64,000 bases of DNA. Origin: Agromyces sp. ISL-38 (lineage in GTDB: Bacteria > Actinomycetota > Actinomycetes > Actinomycetales > Microbacteriaceae). How positions within the stretch are numbered: the stretch's first letter is position 1; every line of letters starts with the position of its first letter. A model generated the notes under the pieces. That model saw only the letters and a program-made list of their open reading frames with translations, was not told the DNA's origin and ran no database searches. Both the position numbers and the translations under genes were made by a program. Below, one piece after another: positions 1-8,924 of the stretch. Location: the NCBI RefSeq assembly GCF_018613935.1, contig NZ_JAGGPF010000008.1, positions 62,001 to 126,000 of the forward strand, written 5' to 3'.

Positions 1-44
1 GCCCGCTGACTCGCCGGCCGCCCTACTGCACGCCCGCATTCATC

Positions 45-99
45 GAGTGGGCGAAAATGGCGGCCTTCCTACGGCGGAGGCCGCCAACATCGCCCACTC
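45..99. repeat. Imperfect inverted repeat downstream of the DUF559-type gene
   Basis: Two 22-nt arms (45-66 and 78-99) are reverse complements except for three adjacent central positions, with an 11-nt loop. The right arm read on the minus strand carries GAGTGGGCGATGTTGGC, a word that recurs at 1113-1129 at the other end of the neighbouring gene. It lies just past that gene's stop codon, so it could act as a terminator, but the shared word points to a dispersed repeat family. Confidence 0.75.
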
Positions 100-1064
100 A
101 TTGCGCTCCGGGGATTCGTCTGGCTTCGCAGGCTCGCCGGACCCGCGCGATGAGCCGCTCCGGCTCGTGAAAGACGGCACGAGAGGTGACACGGATGACG
201 CGCCAGCCCGCATCCTCGAACAACTCGCGCCGCTCGATGTCCCGGTGCCACCTCCCCGCGTCGCGATGATCGTCTCCTTCGTACTCGATCGCGATGCGCA
301 GGTCGGGGTAGGCAAGGTCGGGGTGAAGCACGATCGATCCATCGCCAACGGGCACGGGCACGCCGATCAGCGGCTCGGGAAGGCCCCCGGCGACGAGCAG
401 AAGGCGCATCAGGGTTACCATCCTCGAGTCGACCCCGGTGCGGAGACGAGGGAGCGCCCCACCTGGCCGAGGCCACTCCCCGCATGCGTGGGTGTGTACG
501 GATCGCACGTTCGAGCGACGCGAGATCGGAGAGGGGTGGCTCACCGTTTCGGCGGCTCTGCACTGCGCCGCTGATCAGGAAGTCACCGACCGCCGTGAGG
601 TCCTGAGCGCTCAATGCCGACGCCAGCTGCATCCACATCGTCTCCGCCGTGACCACCGGCAATCCGTGCAGGAAAGAGACCGGGAACGACGACCTGGTGC
701 GGTGGCCGCATGAGCCTGATGTGCGCGCCCGGGTCGTCGTGGCGCTCAAGACATGCAGCGGCCTGATCGCGCCGGCACTGTGCGGAAGGGGAGCACCATA
801 GAGGAGCGCGGCAGTGGTGTGGCTGAATGCCTCACCGGGTCGCAGGAGTGGTTCGTAGGCGTTGCACGCGTCGACGATGGATGCGATGTCGAGGCCCATC
901 GCGCTGACGCCGAAGAAGGGATGATCCACCTGCTGCGTGCGGAGTCGCGCCCGCGTCGTTCCGAATGCCGCGTGTTCACTCGTGCGGATGGCGGCGCCGT
1001 TCGGAATCGGCGGTCGTGCAGGAGCGGGTCGCATCGGGCCATCGTCGCCGCGACGGCTCGTCAT
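98..1064 (-). pseudogene. DUF559 / AbiEi-like protein, frameshifted
   Basis: On the minus strand, the reading frame from 1064 (ATG) gives an N-terminal half resembling AbiEi/DUF559 proteins (a short wing-helix-like segment ending HPFFGV, then SHTTAALLYGAPLP). It loses homology after RTHPRMRGVASARW. A second frame ending at 98 supplies the C-terminal DUF559 nuclease-like part (DLAYPDLRIAIEYEGDDHRD, then WRVIRVT), a Vsr/PD-(D/E)XK-like fold in this family. The frames join cleanly if one C is removed from the CCCC run at 457-460, giving the family-like junction SARWALPRLR. So it is a single-base insertion pseudogene, or a sequencing error in a homopolymer. Members are common and mostly uncharacterised in Microbacteriaceae. 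The true start is uncertain (alternatives at 1031 and 899). Confidence 0.75.
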
Positions 1065-1112
1065 GGTGCGAAGTTGTCCACAGCGCAGGCGCGCATCCGC
1101 GGCATCCGACGT

Positions 1113-1167
1113 GAGTGGGCGATGTTGGCTGAAAAACCTGTGCCATTCGCACCAACTTCGCCCACTC
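1113..1167. repeat. Inverted repeat upstream of the DUF559-type gene
   Basis: 16-nt arms (1113-1128 and 1152-1167) match with one mismatch and read GAGTGGGCGAWGTTGG. The left arm matches the minus-strand right arm of the repeat at 45-99, so both ends of the DUF559 pseudogene carry the same word inside a hairpin. It sits between the divergent pseudogene and eno, outside the eno promoter-proximal region. Confidence 0.75.
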
Positions 1168-1247
1168 GATGGGATAGCGGCGATGGATCGGCTCGAGGCG
1201 CCCGCGCCATCGGACGGCGGCGCGCAGCGGCATCCGCGTCGTCCTAG

Positions 1248-2591
<1,344 letters not shown>

Positions 2592-2597
2592 GCAGGT

Positions 2598-2631
2598 GCA
2601 TCGGGGGTGGCCGTGAGGCCACTCCCGATGC
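2598..2631 (+). terminator. Hairpin between eno and ftsB (terminator or attenuator)
   Basis: 15-bp stem with one G-U pair (2598-2612 with 2617-2631) and a GTGA loop, starting 7 nt after the eno stop. It lacks a clear U-tract, as is usual for actinobacterial terminators. Because ftsB follows in the same direction within 30 nt, partial termination would give strong eno expression with low read-through to the cell-division gene. Confidence 0.7.
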
Positions 2632-2659
2632 GTCTTCCCGGGTCGGGTGAGGAGGGGCG

Positions 2660-3193
2660 ATGAACGGTGACACGCCGCGCCCCGGCCCCGCCAAGACGGC
2701 GGCCGTGCGCTCGCGTTGGCTCAGTGGCATCCGCTTCTCGGGATTCTCGCTCATCATGATGGGCGTGCTCGTGCTCGGGGTGGTGGTGCTCGCGCCCACC
2801 GTCGCGGCGTTCGCGCAGCAGCGCCAGGAGATCGCCGAGATGCGAGCCGCGGTCTCCGAGCAGGAAGAAGATGTGCAGCGCCTCGGCGACGAGCGCGAGC
2901 GCTGGAACGACGAGACCTTCATCGTGACCCAGGCCCGCGAGCGGCTGTACTACGTGATGCCGGGCGAGGTGAGCTATCTCGTGATCGACGACCGTTCCGA
3001 GGCCGCGATGCCGGATGCCGCGACCGAGGTCTCGGCCGAGGTCACCGAATCGAAGGGCGACTGGATGCGCACCCTGCTCGACTCCGTGATGACCGCCGGG
3101 CTCGCGCCCGATTCGAGCGCTCCGGCGGATCCCGAGGTCCCTGCGGATCCGGCTGCATCGACCGCGCCCACGGCCGGCGGGAGTGGCGGATGA
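2660..3193 (+). CDS. ftsB: FtsB/DivIC-family septum formation initiator protein
   Basis: Small bitopic division protein of the FtsQLB-type complex. The 177 residues have a basic cytoplasmic N-terminus, one membrane span at about 30-50 (LIMMGVLVLGVVVLAP), a coiled coil at about 52-82, and the family motif ARERLYYVMPGE at about 92-103. A Pro/Ala-rich tail follows the conserved part. ATG at 2660 has GGAGGGGCG just upstream. The stop overlaps the next start by 4 nt (ATGA), so DUF501 is translationally coupled. Adjacency to eno matches the order known in other actinobacteria. Confidence 0.93.
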   Translation: MNGDTPRPGPAKTAAVRSRWLSGIRFSGFSLIMMGVLVLGVVVLAPTVAAFAQQRQEIAEMRAAVSEQEEDVQRLGDERERWNDETFIVTQARERLYYVMPGEVSYLVIDDRSEAAMPDAATEVSAEVTESKGDWMRTLLDSVMTAGLAPDSSAPADPEVPADPAASTAPTAGGSGG

Positions 3194-3798
3194 GCCGCCC
3201 GCCCTTCGAGCCGGCGAGCGAACGCGACATCCGCATCGTGTCGGCCCAGCTCGGCCGACCGGCGCGCGATGTCGTCGGCATCCCCGCGCGTTGCGTGTGC
3301 GGCGCGCCCACGGTCGTGGCGACGGCTCCCCGGCTCTCCGACGGCACGCCGTTCCCGACCCTCTACTACCTCACCCACCCCGTCGCGACGGCGGCGATGT
3401 CGTTCCTCGAGGCCGCGCAGCTCATGGTCGAATGCACCGAGCTGCTCGCCGCCGATCCCGAGGTCGCGGCCGCGTACGAGCGCGCGCACCTCGACTACCT
3501 CGCCGACCGCGAGTCGATCGACGTGGTCCCCGAGATCGCGGGCATCTCCGCGGGCGGCATGCCGACTCGCGTGAAGTGCCTGCACTCGCTCGCTGCGCAC
3601 TCCCTCTCGGCGGGCCCGGGGGAGAACCCCATCGGCGACATCGCCCTCGAGCGCTCGACCTGGTCGCCCGACGTGTGCCGCTGCCCCGACTACGGGGTCG
3701 ACGACCTCGACGACCCCGACGATGCGGATGCCGCGGACGACGCGGACGACGCCGACGACGCGGATGCCGCGGATGCCGCAACGGAGGCGCGCGCGTGA
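3190..3798 (+). CDS. DUF501 domain-containing protein
   Basis: 202-residue cytoplasmic protein of the DUF501 family, recognised from the N-terminal segment VSAQLGRPARDVVGIPARC, the Cys pair region CVCGAPTVV, PFPTLYYLTHP, and the C-terminal VKCLHSLAAHSL...NPIGDIALE with the CRCPDY end. Cys and His residues suggest metal binding, but the function is unknown. Family members stop near CPDY. This one continues with about 30 residues almost entirely Asp and Ala (DDADAADDADDADD), encoded by repeated GAT-GCC-GCG-type triplets. It overlaps its neighbours by 4 nt on both sides, so it belongs to one coupled operon. Confidence 0.9.
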   Translation: MSRPPFEPASERDIRIVSAQLGRPARDVVGIPARCVCGAPTVVATAPRLSDGTPFPTLYYLTHPVATAAMSFLEAAQLMVECTELLAADPEVAAAYERAHLDYLADRESIDVVPEIAGISAGGMPTRVKCLHSLAAHSLSAGPGENPIGDIALERSTWSPDVCRCPDYGVDDLDDPDDADAADDADDADDADAADAATEARA

Positions 3799-5078
3799 GC
3801 CGATCCGCCCGTCGGCCGCTCCAGACACTCGCGAGGGCCGCCGCCACCGTCGCCGCCGCCGCGCTGCTCGCACTCTCGGGCGCGACCCCGGCGCACGCCG
3901 ACACGGTGCGCGACCTCGAGTACTGGCTGAACGACTACGGGTTCACGACCGCGTGGCAGACCTCGCGCGGCAAGGGCGTCACGGTCGCGGTGATCGACAC
4001 GGGCGTGAACGGCAATGTCGCCGAGCTGCGCGGTGTGGTCACCGACGGCACGGATGTCTCGGGCCTCGGCAGTCCCGACGGCCAGACGCCGGTGGGCGAA
4101 GAGAGCCAGCACGGCACGATGGTCGCCTCGCTCCTCGCCGGTCGCGGGAGCGGCGAAGGGTCAGGCGTCATCGGCGTCGCGCCCGAGGCCGACATCATCA
4201 CCGCGTCGGTCGCATTCGGTCAGGACACCGGTGCAGAGAAGTCCAACGACGACCAGATCGCCGAGGCGGTGCGCTGGGCGGTCGACAATGGGGCCGAGGT
4301 CATCAACATGTCGCTCACCCGGAACACCGCGGATTGGCCCGAGAGCTGGGACGACGCGTTCATGTACGCGTTCGAGCATGACGTCGTCGTGGTCGCGGCA
4401 GCGGGCAACCGCGGGAGCGGCACGACGCAGGTCGGCGCCCCGGCCACGATTCCGGGCGTGCTGACCGTCGCGGGCGTCGATCGGTCCAAGAATGCGAGCT
4501 TCGACGCGAGCTCGCAAGGCATCACGATCGCGGTCTCGGCTCCCAGCGAGCAGCTCGTGGGAGTCCTGCCCGACGGCGGCTACGTGCAGTGGAGCGGCAC
4601 GAGTGCGGCGACCCCGCTCGTCGCAGGGCTCGTCGCGCTGATCCGCTCGGAGTACCCAGACCTCGATTCGGCGAACGTCATCGAGCGGCTCATCAAGACC
4701 GCCGATCCGAACGGGCAGCAGGTGCCGAGCCCGCTCTACGGGTGGGGGATCATCAATCCCGTCGCTGCGCTCACCGCCGAGGTGCCCGAGGTCGAGGCGA
4801 GTCCCCTGGGCAGCCTCGCCGAATGGATCAAGCTGCACCGGCGGGCGGAGGCCCCCACACCCCAAGACGAAGGCGACACCCCGCAGGAGATCGTGCCGAT
4901 CGCCGATCCGCCGCCACCGCGCTCGGATGCCGCGCAGACGCTGCTGCCGACACCATGGACACTGGCCTATGTGACGGTGCCGCTCTCGCTCGTCGCCGGA
5001 TTTGGTACGCTAGCAGCGCTGTTGGGCATCGGCGCCACTCGGCATACCAGGCGGATCGTCCGCTCTCGCGGGCAGTGA
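3795..5078 (+). CDS. Membrane-anchored S8 subtilisin-like serine protease
   Basis: 427-residue exported protease with a mycosin-like layout. It has a signal peptide (about 1-36, ending ATPAHA), a subtilase domain with catalytic Asp68 (VAVIDTGV), His106 (SQHGTMVAS), Ser270 (SGTSAATP) and oxyanion Asn205 (AAAGNRG), then a Pro-rich linker and a C-terminal membrane helix (about 375-400) with a basic tail. GTG at 3795 overlaps the DUF501 stop by 4 nt. Mycosins process type VII secretion substrates, but no ESX gene is nearby, so its substrate is unknown. Its place behind a division gene hints at an envelope role, which is inference. Confidence 0.92.
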   Translation: MSRSARRPLQTLARAAATVAAAALLALSGATPAHADTVRDLEYWLNDYGFTTAWQTSRGKGVTVAVIDTGVNGNVAELRGVVTDGTDVSGLGSPDGQTPVGEESQHGTMVASLLAGRGSGEGSGVIGVAPEADIITASVAFGQDTGAEKSNDDQIAEAVRWAVDNGAEVINMSLTRNTADWPESWDDAFMYAFEHDVVVVAAAGNRGSGTTQVGAPATIPGVLTVAGVDRSKNASFDASSQGITIAVSAPSEQLVGVLPDGGYVQWSGTSAATPLVAGLVALIRSEYPDLDSANVIERLIKTADPNGQQVPSPLYGWGIINPVAALTAEVPEVEASPLGSLAEWIKLHRRAEAPTPQDEGDTPQEIVPIADPPPPRSDAAQTLLPTPWTLAYVTVPLSLVAGFGTLAALLGIGATRHTRRIVRSRGQ

Positions 5079-5112
5079 TCGCACGCAACAGATAACGAGG
5101 AGTCCATTCACC

Positions 5113-6570
5113 GTGCCCAAGATTTTGATCGTCGGCGGCGGCTATGCGGGGTTCTACACGGCGTGGAAGCTCGAGAAGTGGCTGCGCCCCGGCGAGGCCG
5201 AGGTCACGATCGTCGACCCGCTCCCGTACATGACGTACCAGCCGTTCCTTCCCGAGGTCGCCGCAGGTTCCATCGAGCCGCGGCATTCCGTGGTGTCCCA
5301 GCGCCGTCACCTCAAGAAGACCAGCGTCGTCACGGCGAAGGTCACCCGCATCGACCACGCTGCGAAGACCGCCACGATCACGCCCGAGCTGGGTGAGCCG
5401 TGGGAGTTCGAATACGACGTCATCGTCGTCACGGGCGGCGCGGTCTCGCGCACCTTCCCGATCCCGGGCATCGCCGAGAACGCGATCGGCCTGAAGTCGG
5501 TCGAAGAGGCCGTCGCGATCCGCGACCGCGTGCTGACCAACTTCGACAAGGCGTCGAACCTCCCGCCCGGCCCCGAGCGCGAGCGCCTGCTCACGTTCGT
5601 GGTGGTCGGCGGCGGCTTCGCCGGCATCGAGGTGTTCGGCGAGCTCCGCTCGTTCGCGAGTGCGCTGCTCGAGTACTACCCGCAGCTCACGTTCGACGAG
5701 ACCCACTTCCACCTCATCGAGGCGATGGGCCGCATCATGCCCGAGGTGTCGCTCGAGACGAGCCACTGGGTCATCAAGCACCTCGCGCAGCGGGGCGCCG
5801 AGATCCACCTCGACACGCAGCTCTCGAGCGCCGTCGACGGCGTCATCGAGCTCTCCACCGGTGAGTCCTTCGAGTCCGACCTCATCGTCTGGACCGCGGG
5901 CGTCATGGCCAACCCCGCCATCGTGCGCTCGAGCGACCTGCCTGTCGAGGAGCGCGGCCGGCTCAAGGCCCGCGCCGACCTCCGCATCGGCGACGAAGAC
6001 GACTTCGTGCCCGACGCGTGGACGGCCGGCGACATCGCCGCGGTGCCCGACCTCACCGGCGGCGGCGTCGGCGGCTATTGCGTGCCGAACGCCCAGCATG
6101 CGGTGCGCCAGGGCAAGCTGCTCGCGAAGAACATCGTGGCCGTGCTCCGCGGCGAGGAGCCGAAGGAGTACTTCCACAAGAACCTCGGCGCGGTCGCCGG
6201 TCTCGGCATCGGCTCGGGCGTGTTCCAGTCGGGCAAGATCGCGCTGAAGGGCCTCATCGCCTGGTTCGCGCACCGTGGCTACCACGGCCTTGCGATGCCC
6301 AGCTGGGAGCGCAAGTTCCGCGTGTTCTGGGGCTGGTGGAACAACTTCTGGCTCGGCCGTGACATCGTCTCGCTCTCTGCAGTGCAGACGCCGCGCGCGC
6401 AGTTCGAGCAGTTCGCCGCGCGTCCCAAGCCGCCCGCCGCCGCTGCACCGGCGCCGAACGGTCAGACTGCGTCATCCGGTTCGAAGGATGCTGCTGCGAA
6501 GCCCGCGAACGAGAAGGCCGGGTCGAAGGCCGAGGCCAAGGCCCACGCGGAGCCCGTCGCCGCGAAGTAG
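5113..6570 (+). CDS. ndh: Type II NADH dehydrogenase (NAD(P)/FAD-dependent oxidoreductase)
   Basis: 485-residue flavoprotein that passes electrons from NADH to quinone at the inner face of the membrane without pumping protons. It has an FAD Rossmann motif at residues 3-10 (ILIVGGGYAG), a second dinucleotide motif near 160 (VVVGGGFAGIE), and the segment WTAGDIAAVPD that holds FAD. The C-terminal region (about residues 380-425) carries the amphipathic membrane-binding part. The last 50 residues are Ala/Lys/Pro-rich and low in complexity. GTG at 5113 follows GAGGAG at 5097-5102. It is spaced 34 nt from the protease and ends at a strong hairpin. Confidence 0.93.
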   Translation: MPKILIVGGGYAGFYTAWKLEKWLRPGEAEVTIVDPLPYMTYQPFLPEVAAGSIEPRHSVVSQRRHLKKTSVVTAKVTRIDHAAKTATITPELGEPWEFEYDVIVVTGGAVSRTFPIPGIAENAIGLKSVEEAVAIRDRVLTNFDKASNLPPGPERERLLTFVVVGGGFAGIEVFGELRSFASALLEYYPQLTFDETHFHLIEAMGRIMPEVSLETSHWVIKHLAQRGAEIHLDTQLSSAVDGVIELSTGESFESDLIVWTAGVMANPAIVRSSDLPVEERGRLKARADLRIGDEDDFVPDAWTAGDIAAVPDLTGGGVGGYCVPNAQHAVRQGKLLAKNIVAVLRGEEPKEYFHKNLGAVAGLGIGSGVFQSGKIALKGLIAWFAHRGYHGLAMPSWERKFRVFWGWWNNFWLGRDIVSLSAVQTPRAQFEQFAARPKPPAAAAPAPNGQTASSGSKDAAAKPANEKAGSKAEAKAHAEPVAAK

Positions 6571-6578
6571 TGTGGATC

Positions 6579-6603
6579 GCGGCGCCGCAACTTGCGGCGC
6601 CGC
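6579..6603 (+). terminator. Perfect hairpin between ndh and the tRNA
   Basis: 12-nt arms (6579-6590 and 6592-6603, GCGGCGCCGCAA with its complement) around one central base. It begins 9 nt after the ndh stop and abuts base 1 of the tRNA. It could terminate ndh transcription or mark a processing site for RNase P. No T-run follows. Confidence 0.7.
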
Positions 6604-6677
6604 GCTCCCGTAGCCCAATCGGCAGAGGCAGGCGACTTAAACTCGCCGCAGTCTGGGTTCGAGTCCCAGCGGGAGCA
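6604..6677 (+). tRNA. tRNA-Leu(UAA)-like, with a short variable loop
   Basis: The cloverleaf is complete: acceptor GCTCCCG (6604-6610) with CGGGAGC (6670-6676), discriminator A at 6677, anticodon stem GGCGA/TCGCC with loop CTTAAAC, and T arm CTGGG-TTCGAGT-CCCAG. The anticodon TAA (6638-6640) reads UUA leucine. The D arm has a 3-bp stem and a loop AATCGGCAGA that resembles leucine tRNAs, and A73 also fits leucine. But the variable region is only 5 nt (GCAGT), whereas bacterial tRNA-Leu is normally class II with a long variable arm. CCA is not encoded (ACCG follows). Charging identity is therefore uncertain. Confidence 0.85.
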
Positions 6678-6680
6678 CCG

Positions 6681-7112
6681 TCAGCGCTTGCGCGGTTCGG
6701 CGATCCAGCCGGTGATCACGAGTGCCGTGCGTGCCGCGCCGAGGGGCGGGCCGAACGGCAGCCTGAACCCGATCCAGAACACGAGCTCGATGGGCAGCAG
6801 CACGAGGGCGAGGATCCGGCCGATCTTCCTCGTCTTCCGTCGCCAGAGCAGTGTCCCGACGGCCACCTCGGCGGCGCACACTCCTGCGAATCCGAGGATC
6901 AGCGGAACCGTGGTGGGCACGCCCCATTCGGCGAACTCGCCGGGCCCGTAGGTCGGATAGCCCATGAGTTTCCAGATCCTGCCGGTGCGCTCGAGCTGCG
7001 CCGCCCCGATCACTCCGGGGATGCCGAAACCGAGGCCGAGAAAGCTGCTTGTGCCTGCTGCGGCGCGCGTCGTCACCACTGCGACCGTCGTTCGCTCGTC
7101 AGCTGCAGTCAT
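6681..7112 (-). CDS. Small four-helix membrane protein (DoxX/MauE-like size, family not assigned)
   Basis: 143 residues with about four hydrophobic segments (SFLGLGFGIPGVIGAA, VPLILGFAGVCAAEVAVGTLL, ILALVLLPIELVFWIGF, ARTALVITGWIA) and basic loops such as WRRKTRKIGR. ATG at 7112 is chosen because GGAGGTGGGCAG stands directly upstream. A longer start would begin in the Shine-Dalgarno region. It is convergent with the tRNA, ending 3 nt beyond it. I do not recognise catalytic residues, and no function is assigned. Confidence 0.75.
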   Translation of the reverse strand: MTAADERTTVAVVTTRAAAGTSSFLGLGFGIPGVIGAAQLERTGRIWKLMGYPTYGPGEFAEWGVPTTVPLILGFAGVCAAEVAVGTLLWRRKTRKIGRILALVLLPIELVFWIGFRLPFGPPLGAARTALVITGWIAEPRKR

Positions 7113-7190
7113 CTGCCCACCTCCGGATACGCACAAGGTAGCGACCTTCGGATGCTGCGGCTAGTCCCGATTCGAGGGGCTCAACGGCTC

Positions 7191-7260
7191 GGGAGGACAG
7201 AGCGGGATTGGGAGGACGCCTGCGCCTCAATTCGTCCTCCCAATCCGAGGATGTCCTCCC
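7191..7260. repeat. Long inverted repeat with nested direct repeat
   Basis: 28-nt arms (7191-7218 and 7233-7260) pair at 23 positions, with five mismatches in the middle and a 14-nt loop. Each arm itself contains the word GGGAGGACR twice. It lies between the end of the FG-GAP gene and the start of the membrane-protein gene (both minus strand), so it may terminate the former. Confidence 0.8.
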
Positions 7261-7329
7261 AAGCGAACCGGTGCAGCCCAGCTCGAGTCATCGGTTCTCG
7301 CCCGACGGCCTGATCACCTGATCACCTGG

Positions 7330-8784
7330 TCACCGCCAGCCGGTTCCGATCTGCTCTCCGGCGTGAGTTCCCCAGCCGCCGGCACCGTTTCCGCGGTAGA
7401 GACGGAGCACGCCGCTCTCGGTGACACCGAGGATGTCTGCGGCTCCGTCGCCCGTGAAGTCGCCGGGGCTCGTCACGGTGATGAACTGGTCCCATTCCGT
7501 CCCGATGACGATCCCGCTCGGGTCAGCCCAGCCGCCCGAGCCATTGCCGGTGTACATGCGGAGTGAGCCTGCCGGGGTGACCGCGAGCACGTCGGGTTTC
7601 GCGTCTCCGGTGAAGTCACCCGGGCTGAGGACCTTGGTGAACTGACCCCAGCCCGAGCCGATCACCTGTCCGGTCGGTGAGCCCCATCCGCCCGAGCCGT
7701 TGCCGGAGTACAACGACATCGTCCCGTCCGGCCTCACGCCGATGATGTCGACGCGACCGTCTCCGGTGAAGTCGCCGGGTGAGAACACCATCGTGAACAT
7801 GTTCCACCCGGTGCCGATGACCGTTCCGCCGGCGTCCGCCCAGCCGCCTGCACCGTCGCCCGGATAGAGGCGCATCGTTCCGTCGGTCGTGATGCCGATC
7901 ACGTCGGACTTCCCATCACCGGTGAAGTCTCCGGGTGCGACGACCTTCTCCATCGCATCCCAGGAGCTGCCGATCGGGATTCCCGCCGGAGAGAGCCATG
8001 AGCCCTGACCGTCGCCCTGGTAGTAGGAGAGCGTGCCGGTCGTGACGATTCGGAAGACGTCAGCTGATCCGTCGCCGCTGAAGTCCGCAGTGCCGATCGC
8101 GAGCCTCGCGAGATCGCTCGCCGGGATCGTCCCATCCCTGACGGTGCCGCTCGTCGGTATCGCCAGATGGAGGTGGTCGCATGAATCGGCGAATCGGCTG
8201 GTGATGTACTCCAGGTAGACCGAGCTGCCGCACGCGGACTGGCCCGCTTGGGTTCCTCGGGGAACGATGGAGTCGAGGAACCTCAGGAACGGGATGGACT
8301 CGGCGCCGCCGGTCACGCGGATGCCTCCCACGCGCACGAAGTCGACGGCCCGTCCGGGGTCGGAACAGTGCGGGGAGATGTAGCTCGTGGGGCAGGGCGG
8401 GTTCTGCAGCACGCCCGGGCACGAGCGGAGCAGGTCGCTGATGTAGAGCGAACCATACTGGTTCAGCGTCAGCACCAGGATCTGGAACACCCGGGTATCG
8501 AGACGGCACCCGGCGATGGGAACCTCGCCGCGGGCGACGGGTGCGATGATCTGGGACACGACTCCATACGAGATGGAGTCGAAGCGGCCCTGTGCACGCG
8601 CGTTCATGAGCGCCTGCGCAAGGACTTGGGGATTGTCGGAGATGGCCTTCGCCTGCTCCGATTGACCTGGGAGCATCGTCGTCGCGCAGATGACCGCTGC
8701 CCCGAGTAATCCCAGATACAGCTTTCGCAGCCATGGTCGACGAGTCGGAAGCCTCGGTGAATGCGGTGCAGCGGCGTTGCCCAT
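7330..8784 (-). CDS. Secreted FG-GAP/VCBS repeat protein with M15-peptidase-like N-terminal half
   Basis: 484 residues. A signal peptide or anchor lies at about 20-48 (LYLGLLGAAVICATTMLPG). The middle part (about 50-230) contains HCSDPGRAVDF and later DHLHL, reminiscent of the zinc-ligand motifs of D-Ala-D-Ala carboxypeptidase M15 proteins; this is suggestive only. From about 235 to the end run five to six repeats of about 50 residues with SPGDFTGDGxxD and YxGNGxGGW, the calcium-binding FG-GAP/VCBS propeller type. A cell-wall or carbohydrate-facing role is likely. The repeats are also visible as DNA repeats of about 150 bp. Confidence 0.85.
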   Translation of the reverse strand: MGNAAAPHSPRLPTRRPWLRKLYLGLLGAAVICATTMLPGQSEQAKAISDNPQVLAQALMNARAQGRFDSISYGVVSQIIAPVARGEVPIAGCRLDTRVFQILVLTLNQYGSLYISDLLRSCPGVLQNPPCPTSYISPHCSDPGRAVDFVRVGGIRVTGGAESIPFLRFLDSIVPRGTQAGQSACGSSVYLEYITSRFADSCDHLHLAIPTSGTVRDGTIPASDLARLAIGTADFSGDGSADVFRIVTTGTLSYYQGDGQGSWLSPAGIPIGSSWDAMEKVVAPGDFTGDGKSDVIGITTDGTMRLYPGDGAGGWADAGGTVIGTGWNMFTMVFSPGDFTGDGRVDIIGVRPDGTMSLYSGNGSGGWGSPTGQVIGSGWGQFTKVLSPGDFTGDAKPDVLAVTPAGSLRMYTGNGSGGWADPSGIVIGTEWDQFITVTSPGDFTGDGAADILGVTESGVLRLYRGNGAGGWGTHAGEQIGTGWR

Positions 8785-8924
8785 GTGTGACTTCTTGGTG
8801 CGATCAGGCCAGTTGGCCCGTGATGAGCAACCTACGGTGAACGCGACGTCCCGTCATGTCACCCGAAGTGCCGACTTGTGCTCGCCGGTCCTGGCGAACA
8901 GGATTGTTCGTTCGGCGGTATCGA

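Noticed and set aside
3795-5078. Type VII secretion (ESX) locus suggested by a mycosin-like protease
   Set aside because: No EccB/C/D/E or WXG100 genes are present in the window.
7330-8784. Active M15 D-Ala-D-Ala carboxypeptidase
   Set aside because: The HxxxxGRAVD and DHLH motifs are only similar; spacing and surrounding residues are too diverged to call the activity.
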